DNA of 64,000 nt from Streptomyces sp. Ru71 (lineage in GTDB: Bacteria > Actinomycetota > Actinomycetes > Streptomycetales > Streptomycetaceae): contig NZ_PQSS01000010.1 in the NCBI RefSeq assembly GCF_002920535.1, positions 62,001-126,000 on the forward strand. The letters run 5' to 3'. Every line of letters starts with the position of its first letter. Position 1 is the first letter of the stretch. The position numbers and the translations under genes are program-made. The notes beneath the pieces are model-generated. The model saw only the letters and a list, made by a program, of their open reading frames with translations, searched no databases and was not told the DNA's origin. Shown here piece by piece: positions 43,986-51,154 of this stretch.

Positions 43986-44867
43986 TCACACCGACTCCGC
44001 GGCCCGCACGATCCGCAGCGCCCACCACACGCCCGCCGCCTCCAGCAGTCCGCCGACGAGCAGACAGCCGAGCCCCGTCCCGGTGTGCAGCAGCACCCGC
44101 AGCGGATCCGCGCCGAGCGCGGTCCCCAGGGCCAGGCCGAGGACCGGCAGACCGGCGAGCAGCACCGCCGTGGAGCGTGCGCCGGCCAACTGGGCGCTCA
44201 TGTCCGCCCGCTGGTCGCGTTCGGCACGCAGGGCCGCCTGAAGCCGGTCCAGTCCGGCCGCGAGGCCCGCGCCCTGGTCCAGGGCCACCCGCCAGCAGGC
44301 GGCGAGCCCCAGCAGTCCGTCGGCGCCCGGCTGCCGGGCCGCGGTCTGCAGTGCGGCCGGGACGTCCCCGCCGAAGCGGGCCGCCGCCAGCACCGCGGCC
44401 TGCCCGTCACCGAGACCGCCGGACTCGCGCGCCGCGCTCAGCAGCGCATGGCCCGGCTGCCGCCCGGCGCGCACCTCTCCGGCGAGCGCGGCGCACAGCG
44501 CGATCACGGCGTCCCCGCGACGCTCCCGCGCACGCCGCGCCTCACCGGCCAGCCGGGCCCGGCGCAGCAGCGGCACCCCGGCCGCCCCCGCGATCAGCGG
44601 CAGCAGCGAGCCGCCCAGCATCCCCAGCACCGCTCCGGCGACCACCGCCCACCACTCGGGGCGCCATCGCGCGAGTAGTCGCCGCATCTCGTCGGCGAGG
44701 TCGGGCCAGGCGGGCGGCCCCATCGCCACGACTCCCCCGCCGGCCAGCACCAGCCGGGCCCGCCGCGCCCCGAAGTGATCGCCGCCGAGCAGCGAGGCCG
44801 CCATGCCCAGACAGGCCGCGGCGGCAGCCCAGGAGGTCTCCGTCGCACCCCACGCCGTCTCACCCAT
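43986..44867 (-). CDS. tadB: Type II secretion F-domain protein TadB
   Basis: This is the first platform protein of the Tad system, 293 aa. Membrane helices near residues 9-24, 30-50 and 80-100 precede the T2SF domain (DAVIALCAALAGEVRAGRQPGHALLSAA, GADGLLGLAACWRVALDQGAGLAAGLDRL), and two more helices close the protein. GGAGG eight bases before the ATG at 44867 fixes the start; the frame itself is open to 45332 inside tadA. It overlaps the tadA stop by eight bases. Confidence 0.9.
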   Translation of the reverse strand: MGETAWGATETSWAAAAACLGMAASLLGGDHFGARRARLVLAGGGVVAMGPPAWPDLADEMRRLLARWRPEWWAVVAGAVLGMLGGSLLPLIAGAAGVPLLRRARLAGEARRARERRGDAVIALCAALAGEVRAGRQPGHALLSAARESGGLGDGQAAVLAAARFGGDVPAALQTAARQPGADGLLGLAACWRVALDQGAGLAAGLDRLQAALRAERDQRADMSAQLAGARSTAVLLAGLPVLGLALGTALGADPLRVLLHTGTGLGCLLVGGLLEAAGVWWALRIVRAAESV

Positions 44868-46269
44868 GCGTGTCACCTCCCCGAGTGCCGGGCGCAGCGA
44901 CAATTGCCTCGTCGCACGCGTCCCCGTGGCTGCCGAGCAGTCCCCGAAGCCGCTGCCAGCCCCGCTCGCGGACGAACGCCTCCGGCCCCCACCGCAGGGC
45001 GGGCACCGTCCGTACCAGCCCGGACGGATCCCGCTCCAGGACGTGCACCTCGGCGATCCGCCGCCGCCCGGCCCGGTCACGGGCCAGGTGCACCACGACC
45101 GACAGGGCGGCCGCCAGCTGGCTGTGCAGCGCGGCCCGGTCGAGCCCGGCCGCCGTACCGAGCGCCTCCAGGCGGGCCGGGACGTCGGCGGCGGCGTTGG
45201 CGTGGACGGTGCCCGCGCCTCCTTCATGGCCGGTGTTGAGGGCGGCCAGCAGGTGCACGACCTCCGCTCCGCGCACCTCGCCGACGACCAGCCGGTCGGG
45301 CCGCATCCGCAGCGCCTGCCGCACCAGGTCATCCAGCGTGACCAGGCCGGCGCCCTCCTGGTTGGCTGGTCTGGTCTCCAGCCGTACGACGTGCGGATGG
45401 TCGGGCCGCAACTCCGCAGAGTCCTCGGCGAGCACGATCCGCTCGTCCGCCCCGACCAGGCCGAGCAGCGCGCTCAGCAGGGTCGTCTTGCCGCTGCCGG
45501 TGCCGCCGCTGATCAGGAAGGACAGCCGGGCCGCCAGCAGGGCGCGCAGCACCCGGTCCCCGCCGGGCGGCACGGTGCCGGCCGCGACCAGTTCGCCGAG
45601 CGTGAAGGCCCGTGGCCGTACCACCCGCAGTGACAGGCAGGTGCAGCCGACGGCGACCGGGGGAAGCACCGCGTGCAGTCGGGTGCCGTCGGGCAGCCGC
45701 GCGTCTGCCCAGGGCCGGGCGTCGTCCAGGCGCCGCCCGGCCACCGCGGCCAGGCGCTGCGCCAGCCGTCGCACGGCGGCCGGGTCGGGGAAGGTGACAT
45801 CGGTCAGCACCAGGCCGGCGCCGCGATCCACCCAGACCCGGTCGGGGGCCGAGACCAGCACGTCGCTCACGGTCGGGTCGGCCAGCAGGGGTTCCAGCGG
45901 CCCCGCGCCCACCAGTTCGGAGCGCAGCCGCTCGGCCGCACCGAGGACTTCGGCGTCGCCGAGGACCCGCCCCTGCTCGCGCAGTGCCTGGGCCACGCGC
46001 GCGGGGGTGGGCTCCGCACCGCTCGCGGCCAGCCGACGCCGCACGCCGTCCAGCAACTCCGCACCGGTCGTCGCGTCGAAGGGCGTCGTGGCGAAGGCCG
46101 TCGTGGCGAAGGGTGTCGCCTCGAAAGGCGTCGCATCCAGAGCCGTCACGGCACTGGCCGACGTATGGCGAGCAGCCCCATCACGAGTGGCCCCATCACG
46201 AGTGGTTCCATCACGAGTGGCCCCGCCACGGGCCGTCGCACAGCGAGTCGTCACCTCCCGGCCGTTCAC
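44860..46269 (-). CDS. tadA: Tad pilus ATPase TadA/CpaF
   Basis: This is the hexameric secretion ATPase of the Tad pilus. The Walker A is ISGGTGSGKTTLL near residue 255, the Asp box EDSAEL is near 280, and the Walker B region RPDRLVVGEVRGAEVVHLLAALNTGHEG is near 320. It is 469 aa from a GTG at 46269 that overlaps the ssd stop (GTGA). The first 75 residues are unusual, since two sets of in-frame 15-bp tandem repeats encode TRDG-type and ATPF-type units. A second GTG 18 bases downstream, preceded by GGGAG, is an alternative start. Confidence 0.93.
   Translation of the reverse strand: MNGREVTTRCATARGGATRDGTTRDGATRDGAARHTSASAVTALDATPFEATPFATTAFATTPFDATTGAELLDGVRRRLAASGAEPTPARVAQALREQGRVLGDAEVLGAAERLRSELVGAGPLEPLLADPTVSDVLVSAPDRVWVDRGAGLVLTDVTFPDPAAVRRLAQRLAAVAGRRLDDARPWADARLPDGTRLHAVLPPVAVGCTCLSLRVVRPRAFTLGELVAAGTVPPGGDRVLRALLAARLSFLISGGTGSGKTTLLSALLGLVGADERIVLAEDSAELRPDHPHVVRLETRPANQEGAGLVTLDDLVRQALRMRPDRLVVGEVRGAEVVHLLAALNTGHEGGAGTVHANAAADVPARLEALGTAAGLDRAALHSQLAAALSVVVHLARDRAGRRRIAEVHVLERDPSGLVRTVPALRWGPEAFVRERGWQRLRGLLGSHGDACDEAIVAAPGTRGGDTHG
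46070..46235. repeat. Two in-frame 15-bp tandem repeat arrays in tadA
   Basis: Array A has five 15-base units at 46070-46144. Array B has three near-identical units of CCCCATCACGAGTGG and one degenerate unit at 46176-46235. Both keep the tadA frame. Confidence 0.85.
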
Positions 46270-47369
46270 GCCGCACCCGCCTCGATCAGCGCACGCTCCC
46301 AGAACTGCGTGCAGAACCGTGCCAGCGGGCCGCGGGCCGCCGCGCCCGGTGGCGCTTTGCCCTCGCCGGGGCGCAGCAGGGCCGTCTCCAGCGGCACCTC
46401 CCCTGCCAGGGGGAGCCCCAGCAGCCTCGCCACCTCGCGGTCGTCGAGCCCGGGCGCGTAGGGGCCGCGTACGGCGACACGCAGGTCCTTGAGGACCATG
46501 CCGACGGCGGACGCCACCCTTCCGGCGGCGGCGACGGCGCGCAGCTCGGCGGGGACGACGAGGAGACCGACGTCGAGCTGGGCGAGGACCTCGGCGACCC
46601 CGTCGTCGAGGCGGCGCGGCAGGTCGACGACGACGGTGCCGCCCCGGCGCCGGGCGGCGGCGAGCACCGCGCGGACGGCCTGCGGGGGTACGGCGACGCA
46701 GTCGCCCCGGTCCCAGCTGAGCACGCGCAGTGCGTGCAGCCGGGGCAGCGACTCCTCCAGGGCGCCGCCGCCGACCCGGCCGCGTGAGGCGGCGAACGCC
46801 GGCCAGCGCAGGCCGTCGGCGCTCTCGCCGCCGAGCAGGACGTCGAGTCCGCCGCCCAGCGGATCGGCGTCGACGAGCAGGGTGCGCAGTCCCTCCCGCG
46901 CGGAGGTGACGGCGAGAGCGCAGGCGAGGGTGGAGGCTCCCGCGCCGCCGCGTCCGCCGATGACGCCGACCGTGAGGGCGGGTCGGCCGACGCCCTCGGC
47001 GACGTCGGCGATGCGGTCGACCAGCCATTGTTCGCCGTCGGGCAGCATCAGCACGTGGTCGGCGCCGATCTCGACGGCGCGTTTCCACACCCCGGAGTCG
47101 TCCTGGTCGCGCCCGACGAGGACCACGCCCCGACGCCGGGCGGTGCCGCGCACCCGGTGGGCGGCGTCGTCGCCGACCAGGACGAGCGGTGCCGCCTCCC
47201 AGCTGCCCCGCGGCTGCGGTACGCCGTGGTGGACTTCGGGTGTGGCGCCCGCGGCCGCGCACAGGCGCAGCAGGTCGTCGAGGAGTTCGGCGTCCTCCGT
47301 GACGATGAGCGGTCGCCCCTGGCGTCCCGAAGTGGCGGGCGGCGGGTCGTGTGTGACGGTTCCGGCCAC
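46266..47369 (-). CDS. ssd: Septum site-determining protein Ssd/TadZ-like ATPase
   Basis: This is a MinD/ParA-like protein of the CpaE/TadZ group that probably localises the Tad machinery; the mycobacterial homologue Ssd affects septation. The N-terminal receiver-like half (RPLIVTEDAELLDDLLRLCAAAG) is followed by the deviant Walker A GVIGGRGGAGASTLA near residue 140 and LLVDADPLGGGLDVLLG. AGGGGGA nine bases before the GTG at 47369 makes this the best start (367 aa), although the frame is open to 47456. It is the first gene of the Tad operon. Confidence 0.88.
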   Translation of the reverse strand: MAGTVTHDPPPATSGRQGRPLIVTEDAELLDDLLRLCAAAGATPEVHHGVPQPRGSWEAAPLVLVGDDAAHRVRGTARRRGVVLVGRDQDDSGVWKRAVEIGADHVLMLPDGEQWLVDRIADVAEGVGRPALTVGVIGGRGGAGASTLACALAVTSAREGLRTLLVDADPLGGGLDVLLGGESADGLRWPAFAASRGRVGGGALEESLPRLHALRVLSWDRGDCVAVPPQAVRAVLAAARRRGGTVVVDLPRRLDDGVAEVLAQLDVGLLVVPAELRAVAAAGRVASAVGMVLKDLRVAVRGPYAPGLDDREVARLLGLPLAGEVPLETALLRPGEGKAPPGAAARGPLARFCTQFWERALIEAGAA

Positions 47370-47563
47370 GGTTTTCATCCCCCTTCGCTGCATGGCGCGC
47401 GGCCTCTCGGGCCCCGCGATTCCCAACCGTGTGAAGGACCGGCAAGCGGCCTCCATATGACCGGCCGACGGAAACCGGCCATACGCGTCCGCAATCGGAA
47501 CCGGCCACGAACTGGCCGCGATCAGGGCGCGCTGGAATCACGGTGCAGCGATCCCGGAAATCG

Positions 47564-47685
47564 TGTGGATCTTGGTGGATAACTGTGGACGAGCCAGCGG
47601 TTGTGAATATCGCCATCACCCATACCGGTGACGCTTGTCCGCCACGTGTGCGACTTTCCACAGTGGAGTCCTGGGGATACCCACA
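47564..47685. promoter_or_regulatory. Cluster of DnaA-box-like 9-mers
   Basis: Compared with TT(G/A)TCCACA, three minus-strand boxes start exactly 10 bp apart at 47564 (7/9), 47574 (8/9) and 47584 (8/9). Weaker matches lie at 47602 (minus), and at 47635, 47654 and 47677 (plus). Together this is a candidate DnaA-binding cluster. Confidence 0.5.
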
Positions 47686-47779
47686 GTAACCAGTCATGTG
47701 CATGACCGGCTGATGCTCCAAGTCGGCCCTGCGCCGCAGGACAGTCGCACAGAAAAGGGAAAAACCCACCCGGACATGC

Positions 47780-47814
47780 GACGACCCCCGCCGGGGGGGA
47801 GAGCGGGGGTCGTC
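47780..47814. terminator. Strong hairpin upstream of the HAD gene
   Basis: A perfect 12-bp stem pairs GACGACCCCCGC (47780-47791) with GCGGGGGTCGTC (47803-47814). There is no U tract. It may be a terminator or attenuator of an unknown transcript reading right. Confidence 0.6.
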
Positions 47815-47949
47815 TCCACGGCCGACTCGGGGGGGGAGGAGTCGGACCGGGTTAGCACGGTCGCGAACGATCCGTGACTTCCATGGTGTACCCGAGAGGC
47901 CTCTCAGGCAAACCCACGCGCCCCACCTTACGCCGAATGGGCTGCCCCT

Positions 47950-48783
47950 ATGCTCTGGGTCGTGGAAAACCACTCCTTGCCCCGCACAGCGGCCTTCTTT
48001 GACCTGGACAAGACGGTCATTGCGAAGTCGAGCACGCTCACCTTCAGCAAGTCGTTCTACCAGGGCGGTCTGATCAACCGCCGGGCCGTCTTGCGGACCG
48101 CATATGCCCAGTTCGTGTTCCTGGCCGGCGGTGCCGACCACGACCAGATGGAGCGCATGCGCGCGTACCTGTCCGCGCTGTGCCGCGGCTGGAACGTACG
48201 GCAGGTGAAGGAGCTCGTGGCCGAGACCCTGCACGACCTGATCGACCCGATCATCTACGACGAGGCCGCCTCCCTCATCGAGGAGCACCACACCGCGGGC
48301 CGGGACGTCGTGATCGTCTCCACCTCGGGCGCCGAGGTCGTCGAGCCGATCGGGGAGCTGCTCGGCGCGGACCGGGTGGTGGCCACCCGGATGGTCGTGG
48401 GCGACGACGGCTGTTTCACGGGTGAGGTGGAGTACTACGCCTACGGCCCCACGAAGGCCGAGGCCGTCAGGGAACTCGCCGCGTCCGAGGGATACGACCT
48501 GGCCCGCTGCTACGCCTACAGCGACTCGGCGACCGACCTGCCGATGCTGGAGGCCGTAGGCCACCCGCACGCCGTCAACCCGGACCGCGCCCTGCGCCGC
48601 GAGGCGCTCTCGCGCGGGTGGCCGGTTCTCGACTTCCACCGGCCGGTACGGCTCAAGCAGCGCGTTCGGAGGTTCTCGGTGCCGCCCCGGCCGGCCCTGG
48701 TGGCGGCCGCCGCCATAGGCGCCGCGGCGGCCACGGCGGGCCTGGTCTGGTACGCGAATCGGCGCCGCACAGCAGTCGTCTGA
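47950..48783 (+). CDS. HAD-IB family hydrolase (SerB-like)
   Basis: This 277-aa haloacid dehalogenase-type phosphatase of subfamily IB is related to phosphoserine phosphatase. Motif I is AAFFDLDKTVIAKSS near residue 15, motif II is VIVSTSGAEVV near 120 and motif III/IV is YAYSDSATDLPMLEAVG near 180. A C-terminal hydrophobic helix (ALVAAAAIGAAAATAGLVWYA) with a basic end suggests membrane anchoring. Streptomyces homologues have been annotated as affecting morphological differentiation. ATG 47950 is used; GTG 47962 is equally possible because neither has a clear ribosome site. Confidence 0.9.
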   Translation: MLWVVENHSLPRTAAFFDLDKTVIAKSSTLTFSKSFYQGGLINRRAVLRTAYAQFVFLAGGADHDQMERMRAYLSALCRGWNVRQVKELVAETLHDLIDPIIYDEAASLIEEHHTAGRDVVIVSTSGAEVVEPIGELLGADRVVATRMVVGDDGCFTGEVEYYAYGPTKAEAVRELAASEGYDLARCYAYSDSATDLPMLEAVGHPHAVNPDRALRREALSRGWPVLDFHRPVRLKQRVRRFSVPPRPALVAAAAIGAAAATAGLVWYANRRRTAVV

Positions 48784-48969
48784 GCAGGCCCGTCACCCAT
48801 CCCGTCACCCATTCGGCGTAACCCTGTCCGTTTCCCTACTATTTGAGGGCAAAAGTAAAGAAGTACAGGCAGGGGTTCCGCTTACTCCCGGTCTGGAGTA
48901 CAAAGGACTCAACGGCCCGCGAGACCGAAGGACATCCGCGAGGATCACCTTTAAGACGCATTTTGGCCC

Positions 48970-49167
48970 CACGGACCGAGCATGGACACCGGGCACCCAC
49001 GCGACGTCGACCCGTCGATTACGGGCCAGCCGCACCAGGTGACGGGCAAAGACCCCGACCTGATGGGCATATATCGAGGACGCATGGTAACCCGGTGGAC
49101 ATGCCAGCGGCGGTACGAGAACTCGTACCGCCGCAACCCTGTTCGGCGCCCCCTGGGGGCGCTTTTC
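48970..49167 (+). ncRNA. 6S-like small RNA candidate
   Basis: The plus strand forms a long-range stem between GCATGGACACCGGG (48980-48993) and CCCGGTGGACATGC (49091-49104), interrupted by a 2x2 internal loop. An almost loopless 13-bp hairpin follows (49107-49119 with 49122-49134), then a GC-rich terminator stem (49146-49162) with TTTT at 49163-49166. The location, between the HAD gene and the SCO3559-like gene, and the size of about 190 bases match the 6S-like RNA scr3559 reported in S. coelicolor, as I recall it. 6S RNA binds the main RNA polymerase holoenzyme. The 5' end is approximate and no firm promoter is seen. Confidence 0.5.
49146..49166 (+). terminator. Intrinsic terminator of the RNA
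   Basis: GCGCCCC and GGGGCGC pair around CTG and are followed by TTTTCCTTTC. The U tract is on the plus strand only, which sets the RNA direction. Confidence 0.75.
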
Positions 49168-49178
49168 CTTTCGGCCGC

Positions 49179-50003
49179 TTACGCCGCGCCGCGCTGCAGC
49201 GCCTCGCACACGGCCGTCGACTCGCGGGCGCCGAGTTCCACCGCCCGGCCGCAGTGCGCGATCCACGCCGCCATGCCCTCCGGGGTGCCGGAGACGTATC
49301 CCTCCAGGGCCGCCAGGTAAGCGGCACGCCCCAGCTCGGCGTGACCCACCTCGGCCGGGCAGATCGCCTTCGGGTCCAGCCCGCTGCCGATCAGGACGAT
49401 CCGCTCGGCGGTGCGCGCGACCAGACCGTTGTGCGAGGTGAAGGGCCGCAGGGCGAGCAGCTCGCCGTGCACCACCGCCGCCGTCACCAGCGCGGGCGCC
49501 GAGCTGCCCTTGATGATCAGGTCGGCCAGCCCTTCGAGGCGGCCGGAGACCTCCGCGGCGCCCGGCAGCCGCAGCTCCACCAGCGGTTCGTCGACGTCCT
49601 CGCCGGCCTGCCGCGGCCGCCCGACCTGCTCGTCGTCACTGGCGGCCGCCACCAGGTGCAGCCGGGCCAGCACCCGCAGCGGCGACTGCCGCCAGATGGA
49701 CAGCAGCTGCCCGGCCTCGGCGGTCAGCCGCAGCGCCGCACCCATCACCCGCGCCTCGTCGTCACCGCTGAAGTCGGTCCGCCGGCGCACCTCCTCCAGC
49801 GCCCAGTCGGCGCCGGACAGCGCCGCCGAGCCGCGAGCGCCGCGCAGCGCCGCCTCGGCGGTGATCTCCGGGCTGCGCCGGCGCATGATCCGGTGCCCGT
49901 AGACCCGGTCCACGGCCTTGCGCACGGACTCCACGGACTCGGCCACTCCGGGCAGGTCGCCCAGGGCCGCGAGCGGGTCGGCGGTCGCGCCTGTCGTACT
50001 CAT
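49179..50003 (-). CDS. Degenerate Fic domain protein
   Basis: This 274-aa soluble protein is often annotated as an oxidoreductase. I see a Fic-like layout instead. ITAEAALRGARGSAALSGADWALEEVR near residue 50 resembles the Fic_N segment. LRPFTSHNGLVARTAERIVLIGSGL near 190 aligns with the Fic motif HxFxxGNGRxxR, but the catalytic histidine and the anion-hole glycine are replaced (RPFTSHNGLVAR). AMP transfer by the normal mechanism is therefore unlikely. The ATG at 50003 is used; the longer frame to 50072 overlaps the promoter of the divergent ATPase gene. Confidence 0.75.
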   Translation of the reverse strand: MSTTGATADPLAALGDLPGVAESVESVRKAVDRVYGHRIMRRRSPEITAEAALRGARGSAALSGADWALEEVRRRTDFSGDDEARVMGAALRLTAEAGQLLSIWRQSPLRVLARLHLVAAASDDEQVGRPRQAGEDVDEPLVELRLPGAAEVSGRLEGLADLIIKGSSAPALVTAAVVHGELLALRPFTSHNGLVARTAERIVLIGSGLDPKAICPAEVGHAELGRAAYLAALEGYVSGTPEGMAAWIAHCGRAVELGARESTAVCEALQRGAA

Positions 50004-50104
50004 GGGTACGACACTACGCATCCGGGCGCCGCACCCCACGAAGGAGTGGTCTTCTTCACGTCGGCTCGCCACGCACCGCCATCATCACACTACGCTTCGT
50101 GAAC

Positions 50105-51085
50105 ATGAAAATTGCTTTCGTCGGGAAGGGCGGCAGCGGTAAGACCACCCTCTCCTCCCTGTTCATCCGCCACCTCGCGGCCACGGGCGCCCCGGTCGTC
50201 GCCGTCGACGCCGACATCAACCAGCATCTCGGCGCCGCACTCGGCCTCGACGAGCCGGAGGCCGCCGCACTGCCGGCGATGGGCGACCACCTGCCACTGA
50301 TCAAGGACTACCTGCGCGGGACCAACCCGCGGATCGCCTCCGCCGAGACGATGATCAAGACGACGCCGCCCGGCGAGGGCTCCCGGCTGCTGCGGGTCCG
50401 GGAGGACAACCCGGTCTACGACGCCTGCGCCCGGCCGGTGGAACTCGACGGCGACGCCGTCCGTTTGATGGTCACCGGCCCCTTCACGGACGCCGATCTG
50501 GGGGTCGCCTGCTACCACTCCAAGACCGGAGCGGTGGAGCTGTGCCTGAATCACCTGGTGGACGGGCCGGGTGAATACGTCGTGGTGGACATGACGGCGG
50601 GCTCGGACTCCTTCGCCTCGGGCATGTTCACCCGCTTCGACATGACGTTCCTCGTCGCCGAGCCCACCAGGAAGGGGGTCTCCGTCTATCGCCAGTACAA
50701 GGAGTACGCCCGCGACTTCGGCGTCGCGCTGAAGGTCGTCGGCAACAAGGTGCAGGGCCAGGACGACGTCGACTTCCTCCGCGCCGAGGCCGGCGACGAC
50801 CTGCTCGTGACGGTCGGGCACTCCGACTGGGTGCGCGCCATTGAGAAGGGCCGCCCGCCCCGGTTCGACCTCCTGGAGGACGCCAACCGCCGTGCCCTGC
50901 GGCAGTTGCAGGCGGCCGCTGACGCGACGTACGAACGGCGCGACTGGGCCCGCTACACCCGCCAGATGGTGCACTTCCACCTCAAGAACGCCCAGTCCTG
51001 GGGCAACGCCCGCACCGGGGCCGACCTGGCGGCGCAGGTCGACCCCGACTTCGTGCTCGGCGAGGAGATCGCCGCGCCCGTGTGA
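50105..51085 (+). CDS. CooC/MinD-type P-loop ATPase
   Basis: This 326-aa SIMIBI-class ATPase is related to CooC, the nickel-insertion factor of CO dehydrogenase, and to MinD. The deviant Walker A is KIAFVGKGGSGKTTLSS near residue 10, followed by VVAVDADINQHLGAALG and the Walker B region YVVVDMTAGSDSFASGMF near 160. NKVQGQDDVDFL is the base-recognition segment. No CO dehydrogenase or nickel enzyme gene is nearby, so the client is unknown. ATG 50105 or GTG 50099 can start it. It is divergent from the degenerate Fic gene, and the pairing is conserved in Streptomyces. Confidence 0.88.
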   Translation: MKIAFVGKGGSGKTTLSSLFIRHLAATGAPVVAVDADINQHLGAALGLDEPEAAALPAMGDHLPLIKDYLRGTNPRIASAETMIKTTPPGEGSRLLRVREDNPVYDACARPVELDGDAVRLMVTGPFTDADLGVACYHSKTGAVELCLNHLVDGPGEYVVVDMTAGSDSFASGMFTRFDMTFLVAEPTRKGVSVYRQYKEYARDFGVALKVVGNKVQGQDDVDFLRAEAGDDLLVTVGHSDWVRAIEKGRPPRFDLLEDANRRALRQLQAAADATYERRDWARYTRQMVHFHLKNAQSWGNARTGADLAAQVDPDFVLGEEIAAPV

Positions 51086-51149
51086 GGCGTGCGGTCCGTT
51101 TGACGCGTACGGTCCCTGTGACGCGTACGGTCCGTGTGAACGGTACGAC
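51083..51149. repeat. 18-bp tandem repeat starting at a stop codon
   Basis: About 3.7 units of TGACGCGTACGGTCCCTG run from 51083 to 51149. The first unit begins with the TGA of the ATPase gene, and the array ends at the stop of the opposing lipoprotein gene. Confidence 0.9.
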
Positions 51150-51154
51150 TATGG

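Larger units (their letters stand above)
47370..47949. other. Long divergent region upstream of the Tad operon
   Basis: These 580 bases between ssd and the HAD gene have no credible ORF and are less G+C-rich than average. They hold the DnaA-box-like cluster (47564-47685), a GTCATG-TG-CATGAC palindrome at 47693-47706 and a strong hairpin at 47780-47814. Confidence 0.6.
48784..49178. other. Intergenic region holding a structured RNA
   Basis: These 395 bases follow the HAD gene and precede the stop of the Fic-like gene. A 12-bp unit, CCCGTCACCCAT, occurs twice in tandem at 48789-48812. The rest from about 48970 folds strongly and ends in a U-tract terminator; see the RNA entry. Confidence 0.6.
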
